Source: Brachyspira hampsonii 30446
Lineage (GTDB): Bacteria; Spirochaetota; Brachyspiria; Brachyspirales; Brachyspiraceae
Length of the DNA stretch: 64,000 nt
NCBI RefSeq assembly: GCF_000316195.1
Contig: NZ_JH994110.1
Coordinates: 760,537-824,536, forward strand
Direction: 5' to 3'
Of the stretch, positions 11,504 through 23,353 are shown in pieces. The position numbers and the translations under genes were made by a program. The notes beneath the pieces are model-generated. The model made no database searches. It had not been told where the DNA came from and worked only from the letters and a program-made list of their open reading frames with translations. Numbering within the stretch: the first letter of the stretch is position 1; every line of letters begins with the position of its first letter.

Positions 11504-12508
11504 ATGGCAACAAAAATTAACACGAAATATTTACTAGATTTAGTTTCAAGAAGTTTTGCTTTAACTATACCGCTATTGGATAAGAATAAAAAAAATAAGG
11601 TTGAAGTTCAATATTTACTTGCTAGAATAATAGATACTATAGAGGATTCAAGCCATACAATACAGGATAAAGAAACATTAATAACAGGATTTATAAATAT
11701 ATTAAAATCAGAAAATACTGATAATTTAGAAAATTTAAAAAATGTAGTAATAGAACAAACTATCAATGAAAATGATAAAGTTTTAATAGAAAATATAGAT
11801 GTAGTTCTTAAGTCATTTTTTGCTTTTAAGCAGGAAATAAAAAATATCTCTATTTCATACTTAAGAGAAATGGGATATGGTATGATTTATTATCAGGATC
11901 ATACTATATCAACATTTGAAGATTTAGATGATTATTGTTATTATGTTGCTGGTACTGTAGGACTTTATCTTACTGAGCTTACAAAGATATTGGATAATTT
12001 AGAATTGGACAGAGAGAAGGCTAAGAGCTTGGGAAGATTTTTACAGAAAGTTAATATTATTAAAGATGCCAAATTAGATTATGGAGAGAAAAGAGTTTTT
12101 TGGCCTTTAAGTTTATTTGAAAATGAGAATCCGGCTCCTTATTTTGAAGATGGGGCTTATATGGATAAATCTATGGAAATTTTAGTAAAAATGATAGAAT
12201 CTGCTATGAATGAGTTTCGAAATTCTATAGAATATATTATGACAATAGATAAAAAAGCATTAGGCTACAGGCATTTTTGTTTGGTTGCAGTTCTTATGGG
12301 ATATGAAACTATAAAACTTATGAAAAGCAATTATAATATATTTATGGGTGAAACTGTAAAGATACCTAGAAAAAATGCATTGGAAATAGTTGCAAAAGTT
12401 AAGGCTGATTTTTATACCAATAAGAGATTGGAAGATTTATTAGAAAAAGCATTCACAAAAGAATTAGTACAAAGCGAATCTGAAAGTACAGCAAATAATA
12501 ATGAATAA
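11504..12508 (+). CDS. Squalene/phytoene synthase family protein (squalene-synthase-like)
   Basis: Protein of 334 residues. The N-terminal SRSFALTIPLL and the first aspartate motif (ARIIDTIEDSS) match head-to-head prenyl synthases. The block LGRFLQKVNIIKDAKLD followed by RVFWP is strikingly like eukaryotic-type squalene synthase, which has LQKTNIIRDYLED and FWP; the second metal-binding motif is kept as DAKLD. Such enzymes join two prenyl diphosphates head to head. It forms an operon with ispF. No downstream hopanoid or carotenoid genes are in the window, so the product (squalene, phytoene-type, or other) is unknown. Confidence 0.85.
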   Translation: MATKINTKYLLDLVSRSFALTIPLLDKNKKNKVEVQYLLARIIDTIEDSSHTIQDKETLITGFINILKSENTDNLENLKNVVIEQTINENDKVLIENIDVVLKSFFAFKQEIKNISISYLREMGYGMIYYQDHTISTFEDLDDYCYYVAGTVGLYLTELTKILDNLELDREKAKSLGRFLQKVNIIKDAKLDYGEKRVFWPLSLFENENPAPYFEDGAYMDKSMEILVKMIESAMNEFRNSIEYIMTIDKKALGYRHFCLVAVLMGYETIKLMKSNYNIFMGETVKIPRKNALEIVAKVKADFYTNKRLEDLLEKAFTKELVQSESESTANNNE

Positions 12509-12587
12509 ATAAAGTATTATATTTCAAATTTAAATCTTGTTTTTTGTATTGATATATATTAAAATTATTCACGGAGTTGTAATTATT

Positions 12588-14525
12588 ATGTTTATTAGAA
12601 AATTCTGTATTATATTATCTATTTTTATATTTAGTGCATTTCATTTATTTTCTCAGTCAAATAAAGAAGATGGAAATGTTTTTAAAGATTCTAAATATAT
12701 AAAAAGTGAAGAGGAAGCGAAAGCGGCATATACTTTAGCTTTGTATTATAAAGAGCGTGCATTAGCTAGAAAAACGGCAGATGAGCAAACTATAAAGGAT
12801 TTGGAAAGTGCTAAAGTAATACTTCAGGAAGTTGTTAAATATGTACAAAATAAAGAGATATATATAACATTGGCTGAAACCCATGAGGCTTTGGGGGAAT
12901 ATTATGAGAGTTCAAAAATTTATGACGGATTAGTTTTTGATTCTCCTGAGGATATTGATATATTGTTTAAAGCGGCAGAAAGAAATATATTTATTATGAA
13001 TAATATTGATAAGGCAAGATATTATTTGGAAACAGCTTATGAGATAGATAATACGAATAATGATGTTTTAATATTATTAGGATATACTTGCTATCAAAAA
13101 AGAGAGCTAGATAAAGCAGTATATTATTTTTCAAAAGTAGATGAAACTAAAAAATCAGGCAATATTAACAATTATTTAAACTATTATAATTTTTATTATG
13201 GTATGAGTGAGTTTTATTTAAGCAGATTTTCTAGTGCTATAAATAGATTCAAAAAATTAGAAAATGTTCAATTAGCTCCGGCAGATAAATACACTGCTTC
13301 TTATGGTATAGTGAAAAGTTATCAGGCTTTAGAAAAATACGATGAGGCTTATTCTAATAGTATTAGTATAGAAGATGGTTTATTTTTGAGTGCATATTTA
13401 AGTTTTATGTCTGACAAATATGATGAAAAATTATTTAATGAAATAGATATTTCAAGCCATAATACTCCTAAAATATTGTCTATCATTGCTGAAGCTAAGA
13501 CTTATGGATACAGTAATGCTCTTAATATAATAGAAGCTGATTTAGATAGAAGAGAAATTGATTTAGACATTATACAAGCATATTATAAAATGATTTATGA
13601 AATAGGAAGCAAAGAAAATAAAATGAATTCTGAGATGGATATAATATCATTTTATTTGATGATTAAAAATATAGATGCCTTGCCTAAACATATAGATAAT
13701 TTAATAAGCTATGATAATAGTGGAAAGTTTAATAACTTATATTTACAGGCGGCTTTAGAGTTTAAAAATCAAAATGATTTCAATTCATCAAAAGAGATGC
13801 TAAATAAATATTTATCGTTGAATAATAATAATATAAAAGAAAATGAATTAGTATCATTGGTATTGACAGCAAGCGATATAGGAGAAAGCGGACTTGCTAT
13901 AAGTGCAGTTGAAAAGTATGAAAAAGAAAAATATTCTTACAGCTATTTGAAGGCTTATGCTTCATTGATAAATAATGATGAAGTTAATGCTAATAAATAT
14001 TTAAATGAAGATTTTGAATATTTCAGTAATAATAAATCAAATACTAATGATTATAGAATAAATATTCCTTATGTAACATCATTGGCATTAGATAATACGA
14101 ATTCAGCATTACTATATGCCAATTATAAATACTCTCAGGATACAAATTCAGCAGAAAATATGAACAGTTTATCTTGGGCATTGGTTTCATTGGGCAGTGA
14201 TTTGGATAAAGCTATACTTCTTTCTAAAGATGCTGTTAAATTAGAGCCTGATTCTCCTCACTATATAGATACTTTAGGTTTTGCATATTATAAAAAAGGT
14301 GATTATGATAATGCTTTAAAAACATTATTAAAAGCTGCTTTATATGCAGATGATGATTCCAAATCTGAAATATATGCCCATATTGCTGATGCTTACTATG
14401 CCAAAAATGATTATAAAAATGCACTTAAATATTATAGAAAATCAATATCTTCCTATAAAAAAGAATTCGATTATGATGAAAACAGAATAAAAGATAGGAT
14501 CGAAAGTTTAACAGAGAAACAATAA
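12588..14525 (+). CDS. Exported tetratricopeptide-repeat protein
   Basis: Protein of 645 residues. A signal peptide (MFIRKFCIILSIFIFSAFHLFSQ) is followed by many TPR units, clearest at about 85-230 and in the last 150 residues (SPHYIDTLGFAYYKKGDYDNA, then SEIYAHIADAYYAKNDYKNA). I use the ATG at 12588 because GGAG lies 11 nt upstream and the signal peptide starts there; an upstream TTG at 12537 is in frame but unsupported. TPR proteins of this kind act as periplasmic or outer-membrane-associated scaffolds. It is followed by a second exported protein 44 nt downstream. Confidence 0.88.
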   Translation: MFIRKFCIILSIFIFSAFHLFSQSNKEDGNVFKDSKYIKSEEEAKAAYTLALYYKERALARKTADEQTIKDLESAKVILQEVVKYVQNKEIYITLAETHEALGEYYESSKIYDGLVFDSPEDIDILFKAAERNIFIMNNIDKARYYLETAYEIDNTNNDVLILLGYTCYQKRELDKAVYYFSKVDETKKSGNINNYLNYYNFYYGMSEFYLSRFSSAINRFKKLENVQLAPADKYTASYGIVKSYQALEKYDEAYSNSISIEDGLFLSAYLSFMSDKYDEKLFNEIDISSHNTPKILSIIAEAKTYGYSNALNIIEADLDRREIDLDIIQAYYKMIYEIGSKENKMNSEMDIISFYLMIKNIDALPKHIDNLISYDNSGKFNNLYLQAALEFKNQNDFNSSKEMLNKYLSLNNNNIKENELVSLVLTASDIGESGLAISAVEKYEKEKYSYSYLKAYASLINNDEVNANKYLNEDFEYFSNNKSNTNDYRINIPYVTSLALDNTNSALLYANYKYSQDTNSAENMNSLSWALVSLGSDLDKAILLSKDAVKLEPDSPHYIDTLGFAYYKKGDYDNALKTLLKAALYADDDSKSEIYAHIADAYYAKNDYKNALKYYRKSISSYKKEFDYDENRIKDRIESLTEKQ

Positions 14526-14569
14526 ATAGGTTTTATATTCTATATTGATTTTTAAGAGGTTTATAAATA

Positions 14570-15289
14570 ATGATAAAGAATAATACTATAATATTTATTA
14601 TATTTTTATTAATTTCTAGTTTGGCATACAGCCAAAATGAGAATGAGGTTATGAAAGAGGCTTTTAATAGGTTTTCAAAATCTCCTTTTATAAGCATATA
14701 TTTATCAGGCGGGGCTTTTTACAGCGGAGATGACTTAGATCAAATGCCTATGCTTGTTAATTATTATAAGAGCAGCAATAATAAATATATGAATGTTGTT
14801 GACGGACTTTTAGGCAGTCTTATATTTGATGCTAAAGTTAATAATAATAGTCTTACTTTAGATTTAGCTGAAGCAGAGGCTCCTTTAAAGAGAAATTTTG
14901 ATGAGTTTGCATTGGAAGCACCTATTATGCGTTTTCCTAAAGTTTATGCTGACATACTTGATTATAAATTTATAGATATGTCTAAAAAAATAATAAGCAG
15001 TAATATAACTTTGGGAAAGAATTGGCATACATTGCAAATAGGCTATAATGATAGGGTAGATACTATAGTGTTCTCTGCTTCTACTTATAGGGTGAGAAGT
15101 TTTTCTACTGCTTTTATGGATAATGTTGTCAGCGTAGAGTTGGGTTCTTATACAACTGTTAATAATATACCTTATCCTAAAGAGTTTATAATGAAAAGCA
15201 AAGTTGATAAAAGAGAACTCCGCTATAATGTTACAAATGTATCTGCAGGCGATAAGGCAAAACAAGATGCCAAAAAATTGGGCTGGTAA
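14570..15289 (+). CDS. Exported protein, possibly LolA-like
   Basis: Protein of 239 residues with a signal peptide (cleavage near AYSQ, residue 22). The mature part has alternating beta-strand patterns such as ILDYKFIDMSKKIISSN, TLGKNWHTLQIGY, and a late PYPKEFIMKSK segment. Together with the upstream TPR gene, this recalls lipoprotein-carrier-like beta proteins of the LolA fold, but that is a weak inference from pattern only. It is 7 nt upstream of rsmG, probably in the same transcript. Confidence 0.75.
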   Translation: MIKNNTIIFIIFLLISSLAYSQNENEVMKEAFNRFSKSPFISIYLSGGAFYSGDDLDQMPMLVNYYKSSNNKYMNVVDGLLGSLIFDAKVNNNSLTLDLAEAEAPLKRNFDEFALEAPIMRFPKVYADILDYKFIDMSKKIISSNITLGKNWHTLQIGYNDRVDTIVFSASTYRVRSFSTAFMDNVVSVELGSYTTVNNIPYPKEFIMKSKVDKRELRYNVTNVSAGDKAKQDAKKLGW

Positions 15290-15295
15290 TAATTT

Positions 15296-15916
15296 ATGCA
15301 TTATGATTTTGTATTAGACAATATCAGCAATAATATAAAAATTGATGAAAATAAAAAAGAAAAACTTATAGAGTATGCTTCTTTAGTTATAGATTATAAT
15401 AGAAATGTCAATATCACAGGGGCAAAAACTGAAGAAGATTTTTTTAATGATCATATTGCTGATTGTCTTCTTGCTTTAGATATATTTTCTCATTACAATA
15501 ATATAATAGATATAGGCTCAGGGGCTGGACTTCCGTCTATACCGCTTGCTATTGTATTTGATGATAAAAAAATTACATTATGCGAATCTAAAAATAAAAA
15601 GGCTGAGTTTTTAAGATTAGCCAAAGATAAATTAAAATTAAATAATATAGAAGTGAAATGTATAAATGCTTATGAGATAAAAGAAAAATATGATACTATC
15701 ACATCAAGAGCTTTTTCTGATATAGAGACACTTTTAAAAATATTTAATAAATTAAAAACAAAAAATTCAAAATTAATTTTATATAAAGGCAAAATAGAAA
15801 AAATAGAAGAAGAATTAAAAAAAGCAAATATTTCAAAAAGTAAATATACTGTAGAAATAAAAAAGCTAGAAAATAAAGATAAAGAGAGGCATATAGTTAT
15901 AATATCTAATATATAA
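15296..15916 (+). CDS. rsmG: 16S rRNA (guanine527-N7)-methyltransferase RsmG
   Basis: Protein of 206 residues. RsmG methylates G527 of 16S rRNA using S-adenosylmethionine. Visible features are NRNVNITGAKTEEDFFNDHIADCL at the N-terminus, the SAM-binding loop DIGSGAGLPSIPLAI, LCESKNKKAEFL and the TSRAFSDI segment. All are family hallmarks, and the length is normal. It closes a co-directional run from 12588 and meets the flippase gene (-) tail to tail with 2 nt between the stops, with no terminator between them. Confidence 0.95.
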   Translation: MHYDFVLDNISNNIKIDENKKEKLIEYASLVIDYNRNVNITGAKTEEDFFNDHIADCLLALDIFSHYNNIIDIGSGAGLPSIPLAIVFDDKKITLCESKNKKAEFLRLAKDKLKLNNIEVKCINAYEIKEKYDTITSRAFSDIETLLKIFNKLKTKNSKLILYKGKIEKIEEELKKANISKSKYTVEIKKLENKDKERHIVIISNI

Positions 15917-15918
15917 TA

Positions 15919-16944
15919 TTATGCCTTATTATCTTTGTTTTCTTCTTCATTATCAGCTTTAGTAGCAGTTTTTAAATCTACTCCCATAATAAATAAGAAT
16001 ATAAATCCTATTATCACTATAGGCACAATTCCCATTATATGATATACAAGAGCATAAGGAGCTGCTATATTTTTTTCTACACCTATAAGAGAAAGTCCGA
16101 ATATTATAGCCCATTCAAAAGGTCCTATTCCTGAAGGGGCAGAAGGTACGGCAAAACCGAATCCTCCTATAGCAAAAGTAAATAATGCTATTATCGGACT
16201 AGTTTTTATATTAAAAGCCATCATCAGAAATCCTATAGTAAGCATTTGACCTATAAGATAGAGAAAAGTATAGAAAAATATTAAAAATATATGTTTGGCA
16301 TCATTTTTAAATCCTATTCCGTCTATAAAATTGCATGAAAACTCAATTAATTTATCTCCGATATTTTTAGGAAGTATGCCAAAAATTTTATGAAAAACTT
16401 TATGGGCAAATTCTCTCTGCCATACTAGAAACATTAATACCAAAAAGCCAATTATTGATAAAACAAATAAAGCTATTGCAGCATAAGTAACTGTCTGAGG
16501 CAAGTTAGGAATAAATATTACAGATACAGTTAATATAATACCGCCTGTTATAACATCAAAAAGTCTTTCAGTAACTACAGAAGCAATTAATGCCGATTTG
16601 CTTACATTTTCTTTAATACCCAAAATATAAGCACGTGCCACCTCGCCAAGTTTAGCAGGAAGTATGTTGTTTCCCATATAACCAATATAAGTTGCCATAA
16701 CTACAGTTCTTTTTTTAATAGGCTTTTTTAAAGGAATAAAACATTCCCATCTTAAGCCTCTTAATACTATAATAACTATACTTAATATTAATGAAATAAT
16801 AAAATATACTACATTAATGTTTTTTACTATTTCTATAGATTCTTTTATATTAATGCCTCTAAAAGCAAAATATAAACATATTATGCTTATAGCAATTCCT
16901 ATAACTACCTGTATAATAGTTTTATGTTTTTTATTCATCAGCAA
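15919..16944 (-). CDS. Flippase-like (LPG synthase TM/UPF0104) membrane protein
   Basis: Protein of 341 residues with about eight membrane segments. It has the family signatures RGLRWECFIPLKKP near residue 60, GYMGNNILPAKLGEVARAY near 90, a VTERLFDVI segment, and the late PSAPSGIGPFEWAIIFGL loop. Members include the lipid-flipping half of MprF and mannosyltransferase-linked YbhN-like proteins. The specific lipid is unknown. It lies 16 nt downstream of the 505-residue gene, in the same minus-strand operon. Confidence 0.85.
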   Translation of the reverse strand: MLMNKKHKTIIQVVIGIAISIICLYFAFRGINIKESIEIVKNINVVYFIISLILSIVIIVLRGLRWECFIPLKKPIKKRTVVMATYIGYMGNNILPAKLGEVARAYILGIKENVSKSALIASVVTERLFDVITGGIILTVSVIFIPNLPQTVTYAAIALFVLSIIGFLVLMFLVWQREFAHKVFHKIFGILPKNIGDKLIEFSCNFIDGIGFKNDAKHIFLIFFYTFLYLIGQMLTIGFLMMAFNIKTSPIIALFTFAIGGFGFAVPSAPSGIGPFEWAIIFGLSLIGVEKNIAAPYALVYHIMGIVPIVIIGFIFLFIMGVDLKTATKADNEEENKDNKA

Positions 16945-16960
16945 TTTTCCATTTTGTATA

Positions 16961-18478
16961 TTATCTTATAAAGTTTTTCATAAGTGTTATAAAATTGTCA
17001 AAATCATCAAGCATGTTTTGAGCTATATCAAGATTAAATTTAGGTAAGTACTGAACCTTATTTGCATTACTAATTTCCTGCTTAGTATTATTTTTACAGT
17101 CATCATAGATATTTTTTACTATAGTAGTTAAATCTATTACAGAGTTATAAACGCTTAAAATTATTTTATTTCCTTCAGTATCAATTTTATTTACCATAGT
17201 TTCTATTAAATCTTTATTAGCATTTGCCTTATTTTTTGATATTATCCAAGTTTTTAAACGCTTGAAGTTTTCAGATTCAGGACTAAGCATAGTATCAAAC
17301 TTTTGTATAGCTTCTCTAACATCATTTAATATATAGAAAGCATCAAGTCCCTGAGAGTTCCTATCTTTGCTTACAAATTCAGCCCCTAAAAACATATCAT
17401 TAAGCGGATCTTTATAATTGATATCAAATATTTCTATAATAAATGTCTTTATATACTGAAGCGGCTCTACACATGTAAATATAGGGCAGTCAAATTTTTC
17501 AAGCTGTTCATTTTTTTCTTCATTGACATTAGACATTTTTAATATTTCTATACCATTAAATAGCTTATTACGCATTCCGGCAATTTTACTGCTCTTAATT
17601 TCAGCAACTATACTATCCATATCTTTCTTTAAGTTATTTGTCAAATCTGTTATATAATTTACAAATATATTAACATTAGAAGGATTAATACTGCATTTAT
17701 AAGTAAAATCTTTAAGCAAATAAACTATAATATCATGCATTATGTCAGGAGTTTGAAGATATTTAACTCTCGCTAAAAATGATTTAATATTTTTTTCAGG
17801 TATAGCAGGCATTCCTAAATATTGCTGAAAAATATTTAAAGCAGATAATAATTCTTTTCTTATTACTATTGAGTTTACAGCATAATCCAATTTTACTAAA
17901 TCATCAACTACCTGCATATTTGAACTAGGCTTGAATTGAGGATTAGAATTGTAGGCACCATCTACAAAAGACGGACAAAAAGCTCTCAAAAAGAGAAAGA
18001 AATCAAAATTTGATAATTGAGCAAAATCTTTAAGCAAGTTGAAAGTTAAATTCATTTCCTTTCCGCTTTCTCCGCTTATAAATTTTTTGAATTTTACAAA
18101 ATTGTTTTTTACTTCACTAAATACATTATTAGGATTTTTACCTTCTCCTATCTTGGACATCATATAATCTCTATTTAATGTGGAATATAATTCTTTCATC
18201 TCATCACTAAAAGATACTTCTATTAAATAATATGAAAATTGTTTACCATCTTTTACTATAAATTCCTCTTTTAAAGGATTAAGTAAAGGACCTATTACTT
18301 TATACATTTCGAACATAAATTTAGCACAAGTAACAGTTAATGATTTAGTTTTTAAATCCACAAAATTATATTTTTGTTTTGATATTCTGTCAGAATACTC
18401 CTCCATACGCATTTTTTCTACTAATTCAGGAGTTCTTATATTGAATAAATTGTATCTTATATAATCAAAAAAATTCAC
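16961..18478 (-). CDS. Conserved spirochaete-type protein of unknown function
   Basis: Protein of 505 residues, no signal peptide or membrane segments, largely helical and acidic/lysine-rich. The opening (MNFFDYIRYNLFNIRTPELVEK) and overall pattern resemble uncharacterised spirochaete proteins of the DUF5312 kind, but I cannot confirm this. It is followed closely by the flippase-like gene and preceded by a TPR gene; a link with envelope assembly would be speculation. Confidence 0.8.
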   Translation of the reverse strand: MNFFDYIRYNLFNIRTPELVEKMRMEEYSDRISKQKYNFVDLKTKSLTVTCAKFMFEMYKVIGPLLNPLKEEFIVKDGKQFSYYLIEVSFSDEMKELYSTLNRDYMMSKIGEGKNPNNVFSEVKNNFVKFKKFISGESGKEMNLTFNLLKDFAQLSNFDFFLFLRAFCPSFVDGAYNSNPQFKPSSNMQVVDDLVKLDYAVNSIVIRKELLSALNIFQQYLGMPAIPEKNIKSFLARVKYLQTPDIMHDIIVYLLKDFTYKCSINPSNVNIFVNYITDLTNNLKKDMDSIVAEIKSSKIAGMRNKLFNGIEILKMSNVNEEKNEQLEKFDCPIFTCVEPLQYIKTFIIEIFDINYKDPLNDMFLGAEFVSKDRNSQGLDAFYILNDVREAIQKFDTMLSPESENFKRLKTWIISKNKANANKDLIETMVNKIDTEGNKIILSVYNSVIDLTTIVKNIYDDCKNNTKQEISNANKVQYLPKFNLDIAQNMLDDFDNFITLMKNFIR

Positions 18479-18577
18479 AGTTGCAATACCCCATTAATTT
18501 ACTATATTTTAGTTATTTATAATATACTAAATTGACTAATATTAAAAGTTTTTTTTATTTATTTTTACTATAAAATA

Positions 18578-19411
18578 TTACTCTTTAATAGCCTCCAAAG
18601 CCTTTTTTGCTTCTTCATAATTTTCATTAATTTTTAAAGCCTGTTCAAAATTTTGAATAGCTAATTTTTTATTTCCTGTTGAAGCATATATAGAGCCTAT
18701 AGTATAGTATATTACTTTATCATTATTATTTACTTCCAATGCTTTTTCTAAATATCTTATAGCCATTTTATTACTATTTTTTTTATTATAGCATGAAGAT
18801 ATATTACATAATACATAAGGATTCTTACTCTCATAATTCGCATTAACTTCATGAAAAAGAGAAAGAGCTTTATCATAATCTCCATTATGATGATAAATAC
18901 AGCCTAATAGATTGATTATATCATTTGTAGGCTTGGCATCATAAGCTAAAGAGGCATATTCTAAAGATATATCATATTCTTTCCAAGCATAAGACTGAAA
19001 AGCAATATATGAGCATCTTTTATAGTCTTTAGATTTTATTTTAATATTTTTTGATAATTCCAATGCTTTTTCTAAATATTCCTTTCTATTTTTTTTATCC
19101 ATTATAGATAAGTATTCATATATAAAAGCATTTTTTTTACCTGTTTTCAATAGCTGATTAAAATAATTTACAGAAGTATTATATTTATTTTTTTTCATAT
19201 TGATGAATCCCATCATATATAGTGCTTCTGGATATTTAGGTGTTTTAAGCAGAATGGTGCTGTAATAGTTTTCAGCATCATCTATTCTATTTTCTTTAAA
19301 AGCTATTCTAGCCAACATAGCCATAGCATAAGGATCATTTGGTTTTTTTGATAAAATGTTATTATATTTATCTAATTGCTTGTCATATTTACCTGCCATA
19401 AATAAACTCAC
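18578..19411 (-). CDS. Tetratricopeptide-repeat protein
   Basis: Protein of 277 residues built of about seven 34-residue TPR units from residue 10 to the end. Examples are PNDPYAMAMLARIAFKENRI, PKYPEALYMMGFINMKKNKY and NDKVIYYTIGSIYASTGNKK. No signal peptide, so it is cytoplasmic. It is a protein-interaction scaffold; the partner is unknown. It sits between tgt and the 505-residue gene on the minus strand. Confidence 0.88.
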   Translation of the reverse strand: MSLFMAGKYDKQLDKYNNILSKKPNDPYAMAMLARIAFKENRIDDAENYYSTILLKTPKYPEALYMMGFINMKKNKYNTSVNYFNQLLKTGKKNAFIYEYLSIMDKKNRKEYLEKALELSKNIKIKSKDYKRCSYIAFQSYAWKEYDISLEYASLAYDAKPTNDIINLLGCIYHHNGDYDKALSLFHEVNANYESKNPYVLCNISSCYNKKNSNKMAIRYLEKALEVNNNDKVIYYTIGSIYASTGNKKLAIQNFEQALKINENYEEAKKALEAIKE

Positions 19412-19458
19412 TTAATTATTTGTTTGTATATAATACAACTTTTTAAAAAATATGTAAA

Positions 19459-20610
<1,152 letters not shown>

Positions 20611-20743
20611 TTATACGAAAATAAATAAATATCAAATGCTATATGCAAAAATAATATATAAAATCATATAAATATATAGCAGATTTTTTCCAAATTTTTC
20701 TGATGTATTAATTTTATTTTTATAATATTTTGCTGAAATATAT

Positions 20744-20787
20744 AAAATTATCCTATGCCATAAAAATAAGCAGCATAGGATAATTTT
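20744..20787 (-). terminator. Terminator
   Basis: AAAATTATCCTATGC (20744-20758) pairs perfectly with GCATAGGATAATTTT (20773-20787). It lies directly downstream of the chemotaxis receptor gene on the minus strand. Confidence 0.85.
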
Positions 20788-20802
20788 ATATTATGATTTT
20801 AT

Positions 20803-22650
20803 TTATCTAGTTCCATCAGGGAGTTTAAATAAATGTATAGCATCCATTAATTCTTTAGACTGAGCGAATAACAATTCAGCAGATGCTGTAGCTTCTTCTA
20901 CTAAAGCAGCATTTTTCTGTGTTGTTTGATCCATATCTGCTATAGCTATTTTTACTTGATCTATACCATTTTGCTGTTCCATAGCACTATTGCTTATGCC
21001 TTCCATAATTTTTGAAGCTTCATCTATTTTATTTTGTATCTCTATAAATATCTCTTGAGATTCACGGGCTGTTCCTGTAGCTTTATCTATTTTTTCATAT
21101 ACATTTTCTATTAAATCTGTAATGCTTTTTACAGAAGTTTGTGTAGTCTGAGCCAAGTTTCTTACCTCAGAAGCAACAACAGCAAATCCTTTTCCTTGTT
21201 CTCCTGCTCTTGCTGCCTCTACGGAAGCATTAAGTGCTAATATATTAGTTTGGAATGCTATATCTTCAATGATTTTAGTAATATCTTTAATTTTACTGCT
21301 TGCATCATGTACTTCTTCTATGTTTGAAGTAGTTTCAGCTATGATATTTCCTGCATTTTCAACAGAAGTTTTGGAATCTAGTATCATTTTACTTCCGCTG
21401 ACAGAATGATCTGCTGAGTCTCTTATAGTAGAAGATATTTCTGTCATAGAAGCTGAAGTTTCTTCTATGCTTGCAGCCTGACTTTCTGTTCTATGTGCCA
21501 AATCAGTATTTTGTTCGGATAATTCTTTGGCAGCCATAGTGATATTGTTTGCTGAATCTTCCACAACTCTTAAAGCATCTACAAGTTTTTTTCTCATAGC
21601 TACAAATGCATCCGATAATTCTCCAAGCTCATCTTTTCTTTTAATTTTTTGTTTTGTAGTTCTTAAATCTCCTTCTGCTATTTCTTTAGCAACACCTACT
21701 AATAAGTGAAGAGGTTTGGTTATAGACATTATGAACATTGATATAAATACAGATATAATAACTATAGCAATCACAGATATAATTATCATAGTAAGCATTA
21801 GTTCTCTATTAGCTTGATATATTTCTGCTTCTGTTACAGATACTCCCAATACCCAAGGCTGAGATTTTAATGTTATTACAGAAGATACTCTTTTCTCATT
21901 GTTAAATACATAACTTAATACACCTTTTCCTAAATTAAAAGCGCCCTTAAATTGTTCAGGAGCTGTTTGATTAATATTTTCAGTTTTACTATGTATTTTT
22001 ATTATTAAATTTTTATCAACAGCATACATATTTACGGTTTTGCCTATAACAAGAGGTTCTATATGATTTTTATTGAGAGTAGACCAATCAAGAATTACAT
22101 AAAGATAACCTATATTTTGATTGCTGGCATTTGCAACTTTTTCTAATAAAATTAAAGACCAGCCGCCTGTTGTTAGCGAATGTGTAATGTTTTCTCCAAA
22201 TATTCCTTTTGAACTTCCATTTATTTTTGTTTTTAAGTCTGGATGTATGGTAAACATATTTTGACCTATCAGATCAGTATTATCAGAATCTATTAGAATA
22301 TTACCATTTAGATCAGATAATCCTATGTTAATTGCATATTCATTTAATGATTTAAATTTTTTAAGATTATTTAATGCTGTATTTCTAAGATCTTCAGTTC
22401 TCAATTCTAAATATCTTATTAACTCTTCAGAAGTACCATATATACTTGCTATTGCTAATTGATCATCAAACCAAGTATCAATTAGGGAAGCATACCCCAT
22501 AACTGTATTGTTATATCCTTGGTATGTGGCATTTTTTATACTGTTAGATACTTTTATTTCTATTATCGTAATTAAAGCAATTATAAATATAATTACCATC
22601 GATATGATAATAAGCGGCATTTTCACTCTTAAGCTTTGAAGTTTTTTCAT
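20803..22650 (-). CDS. Methyl-accepting chemotaxis protein
   Basis: Protein of 615 residues. A first membrane helix at about 12-34 is followed by a periplasmic Cache-type sensor domain to about 283, a second helix at about 285-308, a HAMP domain ([21 protein letters not shown]) and a long cytoplasmic signalling helix. The tip [20 protein letters not shown] is the CheA/CheW-binding hairpin. Glu/Gln-rich flanks offer methylation sites. The ligand is unknown. It shares its plan with the receptor at 23354, including the GYNNT-TWFDDQ region, so the two are paralogues. It has its own terminator. Confidence 0.96.
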   Translation of the reverse strand: MKKLQSLRVKMPLIIISMVIIFIIALITIIEIKVSNSIKNATYQGYNNTVMGYASLIDTWFDDQLAIASIYGTSEELIRYLELRTEDLRNTALNNLKKFKSLNEYAINIGLSDLNGNILIDSDNTDLIGQNMFTIHPDLKTKINGSSKGIFGENITHSLTTGGWSLILLEKVANASNQNIGYLYVILDWSTLNKNHIEPLVIGKTVNMYAVDKNLIIKIHSKTENINQTAPEQFKGAFNLGKGVLSYVFNNEKRVSSVITLKSQPWVLGVSVTEAEIYQANRELMLTMIIISVIAIVIISVFISMFIMSITKPLHLLVGVAKEIAEGDLRTTKQKIKRKDELGELSDAFVAMRKKLVDALRVVEDSANNITMAAKELSEQNTDLAHRTESQAASIEETSASMTEISSTIRDSADHSVSGSKMILDSKTSVENAGNIIAETTSNIEEVHDASSKIKDITKIIEDIAFQTNILALNASVEAARAGEQGKGFAVVASEVRNLAQTTQTSVKSITDLIENVYEKIDKATGTARESQEIFIEIQNKIDEASKIMEGISNSAMEQQNGIDQVKIAIADMDQTTQKNAALVEEATASAELLFAQSKELMDAIHLFKLPDGTR

Positions 22651-22748
22651 AACTTATATTCTCCAGATTTAAAATATTTTTAACTATACATATAATTATA
22701 CCTAATTTTAGAAAAAAGTGTTATATTTTTTTTACATATATTTTCAAT

Positions 22749-23153
22749 CTAATTTACATTAGAGTATAAATTTTTTATATATTCATAAGGCAACATTATA
22801 TTTTTATCGGTATAATAAAAATTTCCTATAGAAGCAGTTTCAGATGAATATATAATCAGATTATTAATTATGTTTTTATTAGTTGAATATATATTTACCA
22901 TATACCCTATTTTTGATTTATTTATTTTTAATATTGATTTGTTTAAAGATATACTATTTAAACTTTTTATAATAAAATTTATATCATTGGTATTTGTTAT
23001 AATCATAGTTTTTCCATTATAGTTTATATCTATTTTTGATACGCTTTCAGGATAGCATTTTATTCCGTCAATAGGAGATTTATACCACAATATAATAATT
23101 ATGATTAGAAATATAGGAATAAAACTTAGTAATTTTTTTAATTTTTTTTCCAT
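22749..23153 (-). CDS. Membrane-anchored small protein
   Basis: Protein of 134 residues with one N-terminal hydrophobic helix (about 9-24) after a lysine-rich start, then a small extracytoplasmic beta-rich domain rich in Asn and Ile. It is probably held in the membrane by an uncleaved signal anchor. No family recognised. It stands alone between two chemotaxis receptor genes. Confidence 0.65.
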   Translation of the reverse strand: MEKKLKKLLSFIPIFLIIIIILWYKSPIDGIKCYPESVSKIDINYNGKTMIITNTNDINFIIKSLNSISLNKSILKINKSKIGYMVNIYSTNKNIINNLIIYSSETASIGNFYYTDKNIMLPYEYIKNLYSNVN

Positions 23154-23353
23154 AGCAATATAATAATATACTATTTATTAATTGCAAATGATTTATTTAA
23201 TAATCATAAAAATAAAAAACATAAATCTTAATAAAAAAAAATAAATTGTTATATTAATTGAATTTTTTGTATAAAAAAACGATAAATGTAATTAGTGAAT
23301 TTAATTAAGTATTAAATTTTTTATAAATATTAAATTTCAGAGGATCTGAAGTT

